This document shows, piece after piece, positions 1-5,621 of a stretch of DNA of 6,495 nucleotides. Origin of the DNA: an uncultured Gemmatimonadales bacterium (GTDB lineage: Bacteria; Gemmatimonadota; Gemmatimonadetes; Longimicrobiales; Gaopeijiaceae); assembly GCA_937983085.1 (NCBI GenBank), contig CALJKZ010000532.1:1-6495 (forward strand), written 5' to 3'. The notes beneath the pieces were generated by a model. The model searched no databases and was not told the origin of the DNA. It saw only the letters and a list, made by a program, of their open reading frames with translations. Made by a program: the position numbers and the translations under genes. How positions within the stretch are numbered: the first letter of the stretch is position 1; each line of letters opens with the position of its first letter.

Positions 1-596
1 TGCTGCACCGCCATCCGCCGCGTCTCGGGGTCGGCGAGGTCGAGGCCGCCCACGGTGCGGAGCATCGGCGATACGAGAGTCAGGTAGATGGGCTGGGAGA
101 CGACGCTCAGCGCCGTGAGGACCGGATGGCCCGGGCGAACGGAGCCGTCCTTCTCGCCCTCTCGCTGGAGGCCGGCCAGGGTCTTCTTCACCGTGCCGAT
201 GATCTCGCGGATGACCGCTGGGGGCTCCTTGCCGGCGGCGACCTCCTGGAGGAGGAGGTAGGGCATCTCGGGGCGCTCGGCGAAGTGGGCGAAGTAGGCC
301 TCCATGACGGCGAGCATGCGCTCACGTGCCGAGCCCTTGGCCTTCGCGGTCCGCACGACGCGCCCAGCCAGCGGGCGGAGACCGTCCTCGAGGACGGCTG
401 CGTAGAGGTCCCGCTTCGAGCCAAAGTGGTAGGTCACGGCACCGAGGTTGGCGCCGGCTTCCTTCGTCAGGGCGCGGACGGAGGTGCCGTCGAAGCCGCG
501 TTGGGCGAAGAGGGTTCGGCCGGCGGCGATGAGGTCTGACCTCGTCGATTCGCCTTGGTCGGTGGCGGGCGGGGCTGCTTGGTCCGATTGATTCAT
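1..596 (-). CDS. TetR/AcrR-family transcriptional repressor (3' end outside window)
   Basis: The complement reads as an open frame from ATG at 596-594 to the window edge: 198 codons plus two bases with no stop. The N-terminus is a classic TetR DNA-binding domain at about residues 20-66. The helix-turn-helix includes FAQRGFDGTSVRALTKEAG (30-48), followed by the recognition-helix signature NLGAVTYHFGSKRDLY (50-65). The rest is an all-helical ligand-binding and dimerisation domain; the stretch QPIYLTLVSPMLR (168-180) suggests the gene is near its end at the window border. TetR proteins are usually dimeric repressors released by a small molecule and often control a neighbouring transporter; here the target would lie beyond base 1, so the ligand cannot be guessed. 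A TTG at 614-612 is an in-frame alternative start, but ATG fits the family and the promoter geometry. No ribosome binding site is visible. The family call is firm; the function is open. Confidence 0.93.
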   Translation of the reverse strand, partial: MNQSDQAAPPATDQGESTRSDLIAAGRTLFAQRGFDGTSVRALTKEAGANLGAVTYHFGSKRDLYAAVLEDGLRPLAGRVVRTAKAKGSARERMLAVMEAYFAHFAERPEMPYLLLQEVAAGKEPPAVIREIIGTVKKTLAGLQREGEKDGSVRPGHPVLTALSVVSQPIYLTLVSPMLRTVGGLDLADPETRRMAVQ

Positions 597-608
597 ACGT
601 TCGTATGA
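593..608. promoter_or_regulatory. Palindromic operator over the TetR start codon
   Basis: TCATACG-TT-CGTATGA is a perfect inverted repeat with 7-bp arms and a 2-bp centre. It covers part of the -10 box, the predicted transcription start and the ATG of the TetR gene. TetR-family operators are typically short palindromes of this size next to their own gene, so autorepression is the natural reading. The repeat is seen directly; the binding protein is inferred. Confidence 0.7.
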
Positions 609-633
609 TATCAACGTAGAGGTGGTTCAGCAA
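605..633 (-). promoter_or_regulatory. Promoter of the TetR gene, predicted leaderless
   Basis: Read on the minus strand, TTGCTG (633-628) and TATCAT (610-605) are separated by exactly 17 bases, a good sigma70-type arrangement. The -10 box ends eight bases before the ATG at 596, so transcription would begin at or within a base or two of the start codon. This explains the absence of a Shine-Dalgarno sequence. The promoter is inferred from sequence only. Confidence 0.6.
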
Positions 634-644
634 CATGACCAGAT

Positions 645-673
645 GGAGTGCCAAGGCGCGGCAGGAGTGCCAA
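645..673. repeat. 10-bp direct repeat upstream of the TetR promoter
   Basis: GGAGTGCCAA occurs at 645-654 and again, identical, at 664-673, a 19-bp period with nine bases between copies. On the minus strand the copies (TTGGCACTCC) sit about 11 and 30 bases upstream of the -35 box of the TetR gene and downstream of the stop of the three-gene unit. This could be a tandem binding site for an activator, or chance. Confidence 0.5.
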
Positions 674-732
674 CCATTCAGGTCGCCGGTGTCGAGGCGG
701 GGTACGGCGTCCGTGCCTTAAGACCGGTGGAT

Positions 733-1770
733 CTATCCGGACCTGCGACCACTCCCTAAGCCCTCCACCAAGTTGACGACAGGGCTGAGGTTCAAGTCCG
801 TGCCAGGCTCGGATCCTAGGTAGCCCGTCTTCGGATCATTGAAGATCATCCGTACCACTTCCATCCGTAGCTGATTCTTCGATTCGACATCGTCGCCGAT
901 CGCTGCTTCGAACACGCTGTACTGTTCCAGAACACGCGTTCGGTGTTCGTATATTAGGCGCAGGTGTCGCTCAGCGTTGTATTTCCCAAGCGTAATTCGG
1001 AGGAACGCCGCCGGGACGGATACCGCTAGCACGCGCCGGAACAAGTCAGCAACGACAACGGGCCACTCGCCCGCCGCATCAAAAGCGGTATCGAAGAAAA
1101 CGATAAACCCAACCGCGCTCACGAGAGCTATTGCTGACAAACACGCCGCGGCGAACCACGCGGATTCACGACTAGCCAGCTTATCTCGCAGGGCCGAGAA
1201 CTTGTCGCCGCCTTCTTGGACGACCCGCTTGGTGGCCCCGGCCCTGATGGCTTCGAGGGCCTTGTCGGCGTCTTGCCCAGCCTTAGTGATCGCACGGAGT
1301 TGATCTTCGCTCTCCTCCCGCATCTTGGAGAGGGACGCCGATTCTAGGCGCCGCCGGTTGACTCGAGATCTTACCTCAGTGGCCACCGGTTGCAGGTGGG
1401 TCATGGCAGCTCTGGCCTTGTCCGGGACCTCGCGGAGAAGAGCCTGCCGGTTCGTTGGGAAACTGTTCTCGTGTATTTGCTTTGCGAGCTTGTCAATCTG
1501 TGTACCGAGCGGTTCGACTTGAGCCAGCGCGTTGCTGAGTTGGTGCGCTACGAACGCGACATTCGTATGGCCTAGCAAATCGGATATGCCCGCCAAGTCA
1601 TCACACGTGTCGAGTACCCGTCGTGCGATGTCTTCCTTCGCCTGATCGGCCTCGGCGAAGCTATTCTCGCCGAGTGACCTTCGGGCAAAGTCAGCCGTCA
1701 AGAGTTGCTCGGCTCGGTCACGAACCTGCTGGATCTCTTGCGGGAGATGGCTTGCTTCGCTCGATGCCAT
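733..1770 (-). CDS. Coiled-coil and membrane protein of unknown function, third gene of the toxin-antitoxin unit
   Basis: This is a 345-residue protein that I cannot assign to a named family. Residues 1-200 are charged, helical and rich in heptad-like patterns, with no signal peptide. Residues 205-227 (from WFAAACLSAIALVSAVGF to the FF before D227) form a clear transmembrane helix. A second, more amphipathic hydrophobic stretch spans about 237-258 (WPVVVADLF ... SVPAAFLRI), so two membrane passes with both large parts in the cytoplasm are plausible. The C-terminal segment 263-318, with KYNAERHLRLIYEHRTRVLEQ, FEAAIGD and MIFNDPKTGYL, resembles from memory the conserved tail of uncharacterised bacterial membrane proteins. 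The start is supported by AGGAG at 1782-1778, seven bases before the ATG. An in-frame ATG further upstream is closed by a TAG after six codons. The gene follows the antitoxin gene by 39 bases on the same strand, so co-transcription is likely. A role as membrane effector or accessory of the toxin-antitoxin pair is inference. Confidence 0.82.
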   Translation of the reverse strand: MASSEASHLPQEIQQVRDRAEQLLTADFARRSLGENSFAEADQAKEDIARRVLDTCDDLAGISDLLGHTNVAFVAHQLSNALAQVEPLGTQIDKLAKQIHENSFPTNRQALLREVPDKARAAMTHLQPVATEVRSRVNRRRLESASLSKMREESEDQLRAITKAGQDADKALEAIRAGATKRVVQEGGDKFSALRDKLASRESAWFAAACLSAIALVSAVGFIVFFDTAFDAAGEWPVVVADLFRRVLAVSVPAAFLRITLGKYNAERHLRLIYEHRTRVLEQYSVFEAAIGDDVESKNQLRMEVVRMIFNDPKTGYLGSEPGTDLNLSPVVNLVEGLGSGRRSG

Positions 1771-1777
1771 CTACACA

Positions 1778-1782
1778 CTCCT
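1778..1782 (-). promoter_or_regulatory. Ribosome binding site of the membrane-protein gene
   Basis: AGGAG on the minus strand lies seven bases before the ATG at 1770. It decides against the in-frame ATG at 1791, which opens only a six-codon reading frame ending in TAG. Confidence 0.65.
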
Positions 1783-1809
1783 GTTGACCATGGGTTTGGA
1801 GACCTATTC

Positions 1810-2907
1810 CTAGCGACTCCCTCCGGTCGCCCATTCGAACCGGACTTTCAGATCATTGCAGTGACTACGGGGGAGCAAGCCATCATGCTGTAGCCGACCT
1901 ACGATAATTCCCGGCGAGATCCCAATCTTGTCGGCGAACTCGCGGATGATGGCCTTGCTGTACACAGGGACAGTCGTGAGTTCTGCCATCCATGGTGGGG
2001 GAATGAGAAAGTCCGCAGCCCACGCGTTCGCCTCATCTTCTTCTTCGCCTTCACCGCGGCTCGTGTCGAGGAATATGGCCCTCTTCCCGTGCAGTAGGAT
2101 GTGAGCGGCCTCGTGAAAGAACGTGAACCAGAGGTGGTCGTCAGTCTTGTACCGGAGAGATAGCTGGACCAAGGCAAGGTCGGGCGCCAACCAACGAGTC
2201 GCCCCACTGACCCTCGATTTGGGTAGCTGTGGTACAAAGGCCACAGCCACTCCGGCGGCCGCGCAGGCCTCAATCAAACGTGGCTGGAAGACCTCAGGCC
2301 GCTCACGCGTGAGGGCACGAGCTTCCGTGAGGGCCTCGGCGAACGAGTCCCGATCATACCGGGCTACCTGCATGGCCTGAGCCTTCAGTAGGCCCGCCCG
2401 AAGCCAGACGCCCAATGCATTCGCATCCGCTTCGAAAGCCGACGAACGGCGAAACGAGACGGCGTAGTGTTCGTAGACCTCCGACCATTGATCGGGGCGG
2501 GAGACTCCGAGAAACTGGAGCAGGCGTCGGACCTGTTCAGTTCGGTCTCGGACAGAGGGTAGGAGCCCATGCTTCACCATCGCCCGGATCGGGAAGGCCT
2601 TAGACCAGTCGTGCAGCCGCTCCAACTCCGCAGCCTCTTCCAAGCGGGCTAAGTACTCGCGATAGTGCTGCTCACGCGTGCTCCAGAACTCAGCGGGCAC
2701 ACCGAGCACCATCTCCAACTGCAGCGCAGTCTCGTTGGTGATGGCGGCCTTGCCATTGATGATCTCACTTATGGTCTTCTTTGGCCTGCCCATTCGCGTC
2801 GCCAACTCTGCCTGCGAGAGATGGCGCTCCTCAATCACGTCGCGCAGGGTCTCCCCGGGCGGAGAGACGCGATCCGGTCTGTACTCGTTCGTGCGGGCGT
2901 CAACCAT
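1810..2907 (-). CDS. higA: HigA-like antitoxin: XRE helix-turn-helix fused to ImmA/IrrE zinc peptidase domain
   Basis: This 365-residue protein has two recognisable domains. Residues 16-72 form an XRE-type helix-turn-helix of the HigA/VapI addiction-module kind (PPGETLRDVIEERHLSQAEL, then GRPKKTISEIINGK and the LGVPAEFW ending). Residues about 205-345 form an ImmA/IrrE metallopeptidase domain with the zinc motif HEAAH at 265-269 (ligands H265 and H269, catalytic E266) and the third-ligand region DEANAWAADFLIP with E292. The middle, 80-200, is a helical linker. The domain set is known for antitoxins paired with HigB-like toxins: the HTH represses the operon and the protein neutralises the toxin; whether the peptidase acts on a partner or on itself is generally unresolved. 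Its ATG overlaps the toxin stop by eight bases, with GAGGA at 2917-2913 as ribosome binding site, so translation is probably coupled. The membrane-protein gene follows after 39 bases. The peptidase motif is intact, so activity is expected but not shown. Confidence 0.93.
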   Translation of the reverse strand: MVDARTNEYRPDRVSPPGETLRDVIEERHLSQAELATRMGRPKKTISEIINGKAAITNETALQLEMVLGVPAEFWSTREQHYREYLARLEEAAELERLHDWSKAFPIRAMVKHGLLPSVRDRTEQVRRLLQFLGVSRPDQWSEVYEHYAVSFRRSSAFEADANALGVWLRAGLLKAQAMQVARYDRDSFAEALTEARALTRERPEVFQPRLIEACAAAGVAVAFVPQLPKSRVSGATRWLAPDLALVQLSLRYKTDDHLWFTFFHEAAHILLHGKRAIFLDTSRGEGEEEDEANAWAADFLIPPPWMAELTTVPVYSKAIIREFADKIGISPGIIVGRLQHDGLLPRSHCNDLKVRFEWATGGSR

Positions 2908-3238
2908 GGGTATCCTCGATGTCGACGATCTCGACGGACTGCACTTGGGCCCAGTCCAAACCGCCGTCCTCCTTGGTGGGCGGTGGATTCACTCCTGGGA
3001 CGAAGATCAAGCGATAGGGGTGAGACAGGTCGAGTGAGAGCTGGCCTTTTCTATCCCCCTTCAGCTCGTGACACCTCCCAGGAAAAGGGGGGCGCATTGC
3101 CTCAAGACTAGGCGCCGCACGCAGGTCATCAAGGCGACGGCGGAGTCGCTTGGCTTGCTCCATGCCAAGTTGCTTGTCCGCGGTCTTGGACACCGTGCAC
3201 AGCTTCGCCAGCTTCTTCGTGCGAAAAAAGATATCCAA
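2900..3238 (-). CDS. higB: HigB-like RelE/ParE-superfamily toxin
   Basis: This 112-residue basic protein of RelE fold matches the HigB type I remember by the opening MDIFFRTKKLAKLC, the helix QAKRLRRRLDDLRAA (28-42), the core GRCHELKGDRKGQLSLDL (54-71) with PYRLIF (74-79), and a final strand SVEIVDIEDTHG (101-112). HigB toxins are mRNA interferases that cut messages on the ribosome; R63, K64 and the H57/K60 region are likely functional residues by position, not by proof. The start is TTG at 3238-3236: no ATG or GTG lies between the upstream in-frame stop (3265-3263) and this point, and the family N-terminus begins exactly here. No Shine-Dalgarno is evident, which would keep toxin translation low. 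It is the first gene of the unit, directly followed by its antitoxin with an 8-base overlap; toxin-first order is typical of higBA. Confidence 0.93.
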   Translation of the reverse strand: MDIFFRTKKLAKLCTVSKTADKQLGMEQAKRLRRRLDDLRAAPSLEAMRPPFPGRCHELKGDRKGQLSLDLSHPYRLIFVPGVNPPPTKEDGGLDWAQVQSVEIVDIEDTHG

Positions 3239-3252
3239 GCCAGTTGGGGATT

Positions 3253-3275
3253 GTGTTAACGCTTAAGGTTAACAC
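3253..3275. promoter_or_regulatory. Inverted-repeat operator upstream of the toxin-antitoxin unit
   Basis: GTGTTAAC at 3253-3260 and GTTAACAC at 3268-3275 form a perfect 8-bp-arm inverted repeat around a 7-base spacer. It lies 14 bases upstream of the TTG start of the toxin gene, within an AT-rich patch, where the promoter should be. Autorepression through the antitoxin HTH is the likely role. I could not pick a convincing -35/-10 pair, so the promoter itself is not annotated. Confidence 0.68.
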
Positions 3276-3319
3276 TAAGGTGGCGAAGTGTGTTCCACCA
3301 GCCCTCGAGGTGGCTCAGC

Positions 3320-3338
3320 GGGTCCCCGTCAGAGACCC
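3320..3338 (-). terminator. Weak hairpin after the aminotransferase gene
   Basis: GGGTC and GACCC (minus strand 3338-3334 and 3324-3320) can form a 5-bp stem with a 9-base loop, starting six bases after the TGA of the aminotransferase gene. There is no T-run behind it, so it is at best a weak or factor-dependent termination site before the toxin promoter. Confidence 0.2.
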
Positions 3339-3343
3339 ACCCC

Positions 3344-4624
3344 TCAAACCCCACCTCCCACATACCGCCCAATCGCCTCCACCGCCCGCTCCACATCCAC
3401 CTCCATGTTGTAGAAGTGCGGCGAGAACCGGATCCCTGGCCGATCCGACCCACCCCGTGACGCCGCGACGATCCCGTCGCGCTCCAGGGCGGCCAACACC
3501 TCCCGCGGCTCCAGTTCACCCGGCCGGAACGTGACCACCGCCCCCCGCCGCTCGGCCTGCGTCGGCGTCCACATGTGCACGCCGTCGATGCGGCTCAGCT
3601 CCTCCACGAGCATCGTGGCCAGCTCGCGGCTCCTGGCCTCGATCTCGGCCATGCCGATGGACGACAGGAACTCTATCTGGGCGCCGAAGGCGTGGATGGC
3701 CGGCGTGTCGCGCTGGCCCATTCCCTCGTGCGTTCGCGAGAGGCCCGTCCGCCCCGTGTAGGCGCTGTACATGGTGGGCCAGAATCGGTCGTGCATGCGC
3801 CGGTTCACGTAGAGGACGCCCGTCTCCTTGGGGCCGCACGGCCACTTGTGGGCGCTGCCGGAGAAGAAGTCGGGCTGCCAGTCGGAGAGGTCGACGTCCA
3901 TGAGGCCGAAGGACTGGGCTCCGTCCACCAGGGTGATGACGCCGTGCTCCCGGGCCATGGCGCACAGCTCCTTGGCTGGGAAGACGTCGCCCGACGTGTT
4001 CGTGTGCTGCATGAAGGCCAGCACCCGCGTCCTCGGCGTGAGCGCGGCTTCGAAGGCCTCGACGTAGTAGTCGGCGCCGGGATGGGGGTCGACATGGGGG
4101 ACCTCCCGCACGGTGTAGCCGTGCCGCTCGCCCTTCGCCTTCCACGCCTGGTTGTTGCTGGGATGGTTGTCTGCGAAGATCACCACCTCGTCGCCGGGCC
4201 CGAGGTCGAGGCCGGTGGACACCCAGTTGTTGGCCTCGCTGGTGTTTCGCGTGATGAGGATTTCCTCGGGGGATACGCGGAGGAAGTCGGCGAGGACCTG
4301 GCGGGTGTGCTCCTTGGCGGCCCCGATCTCGCTCCGGTACGCGGGGAAGGGCTCCGAGTCGAGACGACGGGTGTGGGCCACGACGTCATCGAGGATGGCG
4401 GCGGGCGACGGACAGAGGTTCGCCGCGTTGAGGACCGACACGTTCTCGGGCATGACGAACTGATCGCGCACGGCCTGCCAGTCCACGCGACCGGGGCGCA
4501 GCGAGGCCCGACTGAGGGGCTCGGGCTTGAAGCCCTCGAACCGGGGATGACCGAGCAGCGCCGCCGAGCCCCCGGCGGCGAAGAGACGGGCGAAGGTGCG
4601 GCGGTCCATGGTCGAGTCGCTCAT
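3344..4624 (-). CDS. PLP-dependent aminotransferase class V enzyme with twin-arginine-type N-terminus
   Basis: The predicted product has 426 residues, the normal size for fold-type I class V enzymes (cysteine desulfurase, isopenicillin N epimerase and relatives). Numbered from the chosen ATG, the PLP-lysine motif SGSAHKWPCGPKETG places the Schiff-base lysine at K260. VDGAQSFG places the ring-nitrogen aspartate at D234. TRNTSEANNW (125-134) is the cofactor phosphate loop, and GIRFSPHFYN carries the likely carboxylate-binding R399. The N-terminus has MDRRTFARLFAAGGSAALLG (6-25), a twin-arginine motif followed by a hydrophobic run, so export in folded form by Tat is likely; no clear cleavage site is visible. 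The start at 4624 is preferred over an in-frame ATG at 4672 because GGGAG lies five bases before it and the longer version would start upstream of the probable promoter. No cysteine-desulfurase active-site cysteine loop is obvious. The substrate is unknown; the binding-protein gene 112 bases upstream is on the same strand. Confidence 0.9.
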   Translation of the reverse strand: MSDSTMDRRTFARLFAAGGSAALLGHPRFEGFKPEPLSRASLRPGRVDWQAVRDQFVMPENVSVLNAANLCPSPAAILDDVVAHTRRLDSEPFPAYRSEIGAAKEHTRQVLADFLRVSPEEILITRNTSEANNWVSTGLDLGPGDEVVIFADNHPSNNQAWKAKGERHGYTVREVPHVDPHPGADYYVEAFEAALTPRTRVLAFMQHTNTSGDVFPAKELCAMAREHGVITLVDGAQSFGLMDVDLSDWQPDFFSGSAHKWPCGPKETGVLYVNRRMHDRFWPTMYSAYTGRTGLSRTHEGMGQRDTPAIHAFGAQIEFLSSIGMAEIEARSRELATMLVEELSRIDGVHMWTPTQAERRGAVVTFRPGELEPREVLAALERDGIVAASRGGSDRPGIRFSPHFYNMEVDVERAVEAIGRYVGGGV

Positions 4625-4629
4625 CGATG

Positions 4630-4634
4630 CTCCC
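4630..4634 (-). promoter_or_regulatory. Ribosome binding site fixing the aminotransferase start
   Basis: GGGAG on the minus strand is five bases before ATG 4624. It supports this start over the in-frame ATG codons at 4672 (16 codons longer) and 4609 (5 codons shorter). Confidence 0.55.
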
Positions 4635-4651
4635 GCGTGGGTGGTGGCGAC

Positions 4652-4680
4652 AGCGTAGGTGCCGCTGGGCATCCGGGCAA
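4652..4680 (-). promoter_or_regulatory. Possible promoter of the aminotransferase gene
   Basis: TTGCCC (4680-4675) and TACGCT (4657-4652) on the minus strand are 17 bases apart. Transcription would start near 4645, giving a leader of about 20 bases containing the GGGAG site. The -10 box is a weak match, so the gene may instead be read together with the upstream binding-protein gene. Confidence 0.35.
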
Positions 4681-4736
4681 CGGCTCGGCGCGGAGGCTGC
4701 GGGCCTGGCGATCGGCGGGCGGCGGCGCCGTCGTGG

Positions 4737-5522
4737 TCAGCCCGCCGGAGACGCCTCGCGAACCGCCCGCACCACCTCCCGCATGGCCTTCACACCGTCT
4801 ACCAGCCGAGGCCCGGGACGCCCGAGGAAGGGCTCGCCGATGCAGAACACCCGGCCCTCCTTCACGAAGTCCAGATCCTGCCACCGCTCGTTCCTCAGCA
4901 CGACGTCCGGCCGGTACTTGTCGGGATGCACGCCGCACCACGAAAGGACGACGGCATCGGGATCGGCCTCTGCGACCTCGTCGTCGGTCATGGGACGGCT
5001 CTTGTGATCTTCGTGGCCGAGGACGGCCCGACCTCCGGCGGCCTCGATGACGTCCGTCGCCCAGGAGTGACGCCCGGGGGTGATGACGGGCTTTGGCCAC
5101 CATTGCACGAGGATCGTCGGCCGCCCGTCCTCGGCTCGCTCTGCGCTTTCCAGCTCCGCCCGCATCTCGTCGATGAGCGGCCCGGCCCGCTCGGGCACAC
5201 CCAGCCGCTCGGCGATGTCCCGGATGTCCCGGTACACGTCCTCCATGGACACGGGCTCGGGCGCGATGAACGGGAGACCGGCGGCCTCGAGCCGCTCCAC
5301 CACCTTCTCGTGGCCGGGAACGGTGAGCGTCGCCAGGACCAGGTCGGGCTCGAGGGCGGCGACCTTCTCCACGTCGATCTCGAGATCGGGGCCGACCTTC
5401 GGGAGGGCGGCCACCACATCCTCGGGATAGTCGGAATGGTCGTCGACACCCACGAGGAGATGGGCGCACCCGAGGGCGCAGACGATCTCGGTGTTGGAGC
5501 AGGCGAGGGACACGATGCGCAT
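4737..5522 (-). CDS. Cobalamin-type substrate-binding protein (BtuF-like, helical backbone metal receptor fold)
   Basis: This 261-residue protein belongs to the periplasmic binding protein type 2 family used for vitamin B12 and iron complexes. The opening MRIVSLACSNTEIVCALG (1-18) and VGVDDHSDYPE (24-34) are family hallmarks, followed by LEPDLVLATL (57-66), the backbone helix at about 92-130 and a second lobe with WWPKPVITPGRHSWATDVIE (141-160), ADPDAVVLSWCG (186-197) and RVFCIGEPFLGRPGPRLVDG (224-243). The start is ATG 5522, where homologues begin. The frame stays open upstream to about 5807 but crosses the divergent gene, so that extension is not credible. There is no signal peptide or lipobox; the first residues are already strand one of the fold. 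Either the protein is cytoplasmic or it relies on another route. No transporter permease or ATPase gene is adjacent, so the ligand and role are open; cobalamin is the family default. Confidence 0.87.
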   Translation of the reverse strand: MRIVSLACSNTEIVCALGCAHLLVGVDDHSDYPEDVVAALPKVGPDLEIDVEKVAALEPDLVLATLTVPGHEKVVERLEAAGLPFIAPEPVSMEDVYRDIRDIAERLGVPERAGPLIDEMRAELESAERAEDGRPTILVQWWPKPVITPGRHSWATDVIEAAGGRAVLGHEDHKSRPMTDDEVAEADPDAVVLSWCGVHPDKYRPDVVLRNERWQDLDFVKEGRVFCIGEPFLGRPGPRLVDGVKAMREVVRAVREASPAG

Positions 5523-5533
5523 GCACGAAAGAT

Positions 5534-5551
5534 AAGGGCGCGGGCCCCCTT
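5534..5551. repeat. Imperfect inverted repeat before the binding-protein gene
   Basis: AAGGG at 5534-5538 and CCCTT at 5547-5551 are inverted, with partly paired GC-rich sequence between them. The element ends 11 bases upstream of ATG 5522 and could be a small leader hairpin or an operator. It is far too short for a cobalamin riboswitch. Confidence 0.3.
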
Positions 5552-5553
5552 GG

Positions 5554-5584
5554 TTGACATCGGCTCCACCGGATCGGATACTAT
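5554..5584 (+). promoter_or_regulatory. Promoter of the padR-permease operon
   Basis: A perfect -35 box TTGACA lies at 5554-5559. GATACT at 5577-5582 gives 17-bp spacing and TACTAT at 5579-5584 gives 19-bp; the first is preferred. Transcription would start near 5589, leaving a leader of about 30 bases before ATG 5622. This is the best -35 box in the window. Confidence 0.65.
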
Positions 5585-5612
5585 GTAGAGAACGAGCTAT
5601 GCAGAAAACGAT
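5581..5612. promoter_or_regulatory. Two tandem 16-bp repeats, probable PadR operators
   Basis: CTATGTAGAGAACGAG (5581-5596) is followed immediately by CTATGCAGAAAACGAT (5597-5612), 13 of 16 positions identical. A shorter match to TGTAGA follows at 5616-5621, just before the start codon. The first copy begins inside the -10 region and both cover the predicted transcription start, the right place for autorepression by the PadR protein encoded next. Confidence 0.55.
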
Positions 5613-5621
5613 AGGTGTAGA

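Noticed and set aside
126..654. Several open frames on both strands over the TetR gene
   Set aside because: The minus-strand frame from 596 encodes a textbook TetR domain; the others have arginine- or glycine-rich shadow translations.
645..673. CIRCE heat-shock operator
   Set aside because: The half-sites resemble CIRCE and the gap is nine bases, but they are direct and not inverted repeats, and no chaperone gene is near.
698..720. Intrinsic terminator after the three-gene unit
   Set aside because: GGTACGG and CCGTGCC at 701-717 can pair with one mismatch around a 3-base loop, but there is no T-run on the minus-strand 3' side, and a tight loop in GC-rich DNA is common by chance.
4624..4672. 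Longer aminotransferase start at ATG 4672
   Set aside because: The added 16 residues have no family support, no ribosome binding site was seen there, and the twin-arginine motif sits at the usual distance from ATG 4624.
3575..5050. A 491-codon open frame on the plus strand opposite the aminotransferase and binding-protein genes
   Set aside because: It is antisense to two genes with clear family motifs, has no recognisable domain, and long open antisense frames are expected in GC-rich coding DNA.
4659..5588. A 309-codon plus-strand open frame opposite the binding-protein gene
   Set aside because: It shadows a well-supported gene and its translation shows low-complexity G, H, L and V-rich sequence without motifs.
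5523..5621. Cobalamin riboswitch before the binding-protein gene
   Set aside because: The whole divergent gap is only 99 bases, too short for the known riboswitch, and I see no B12-box-like GCCACTG.
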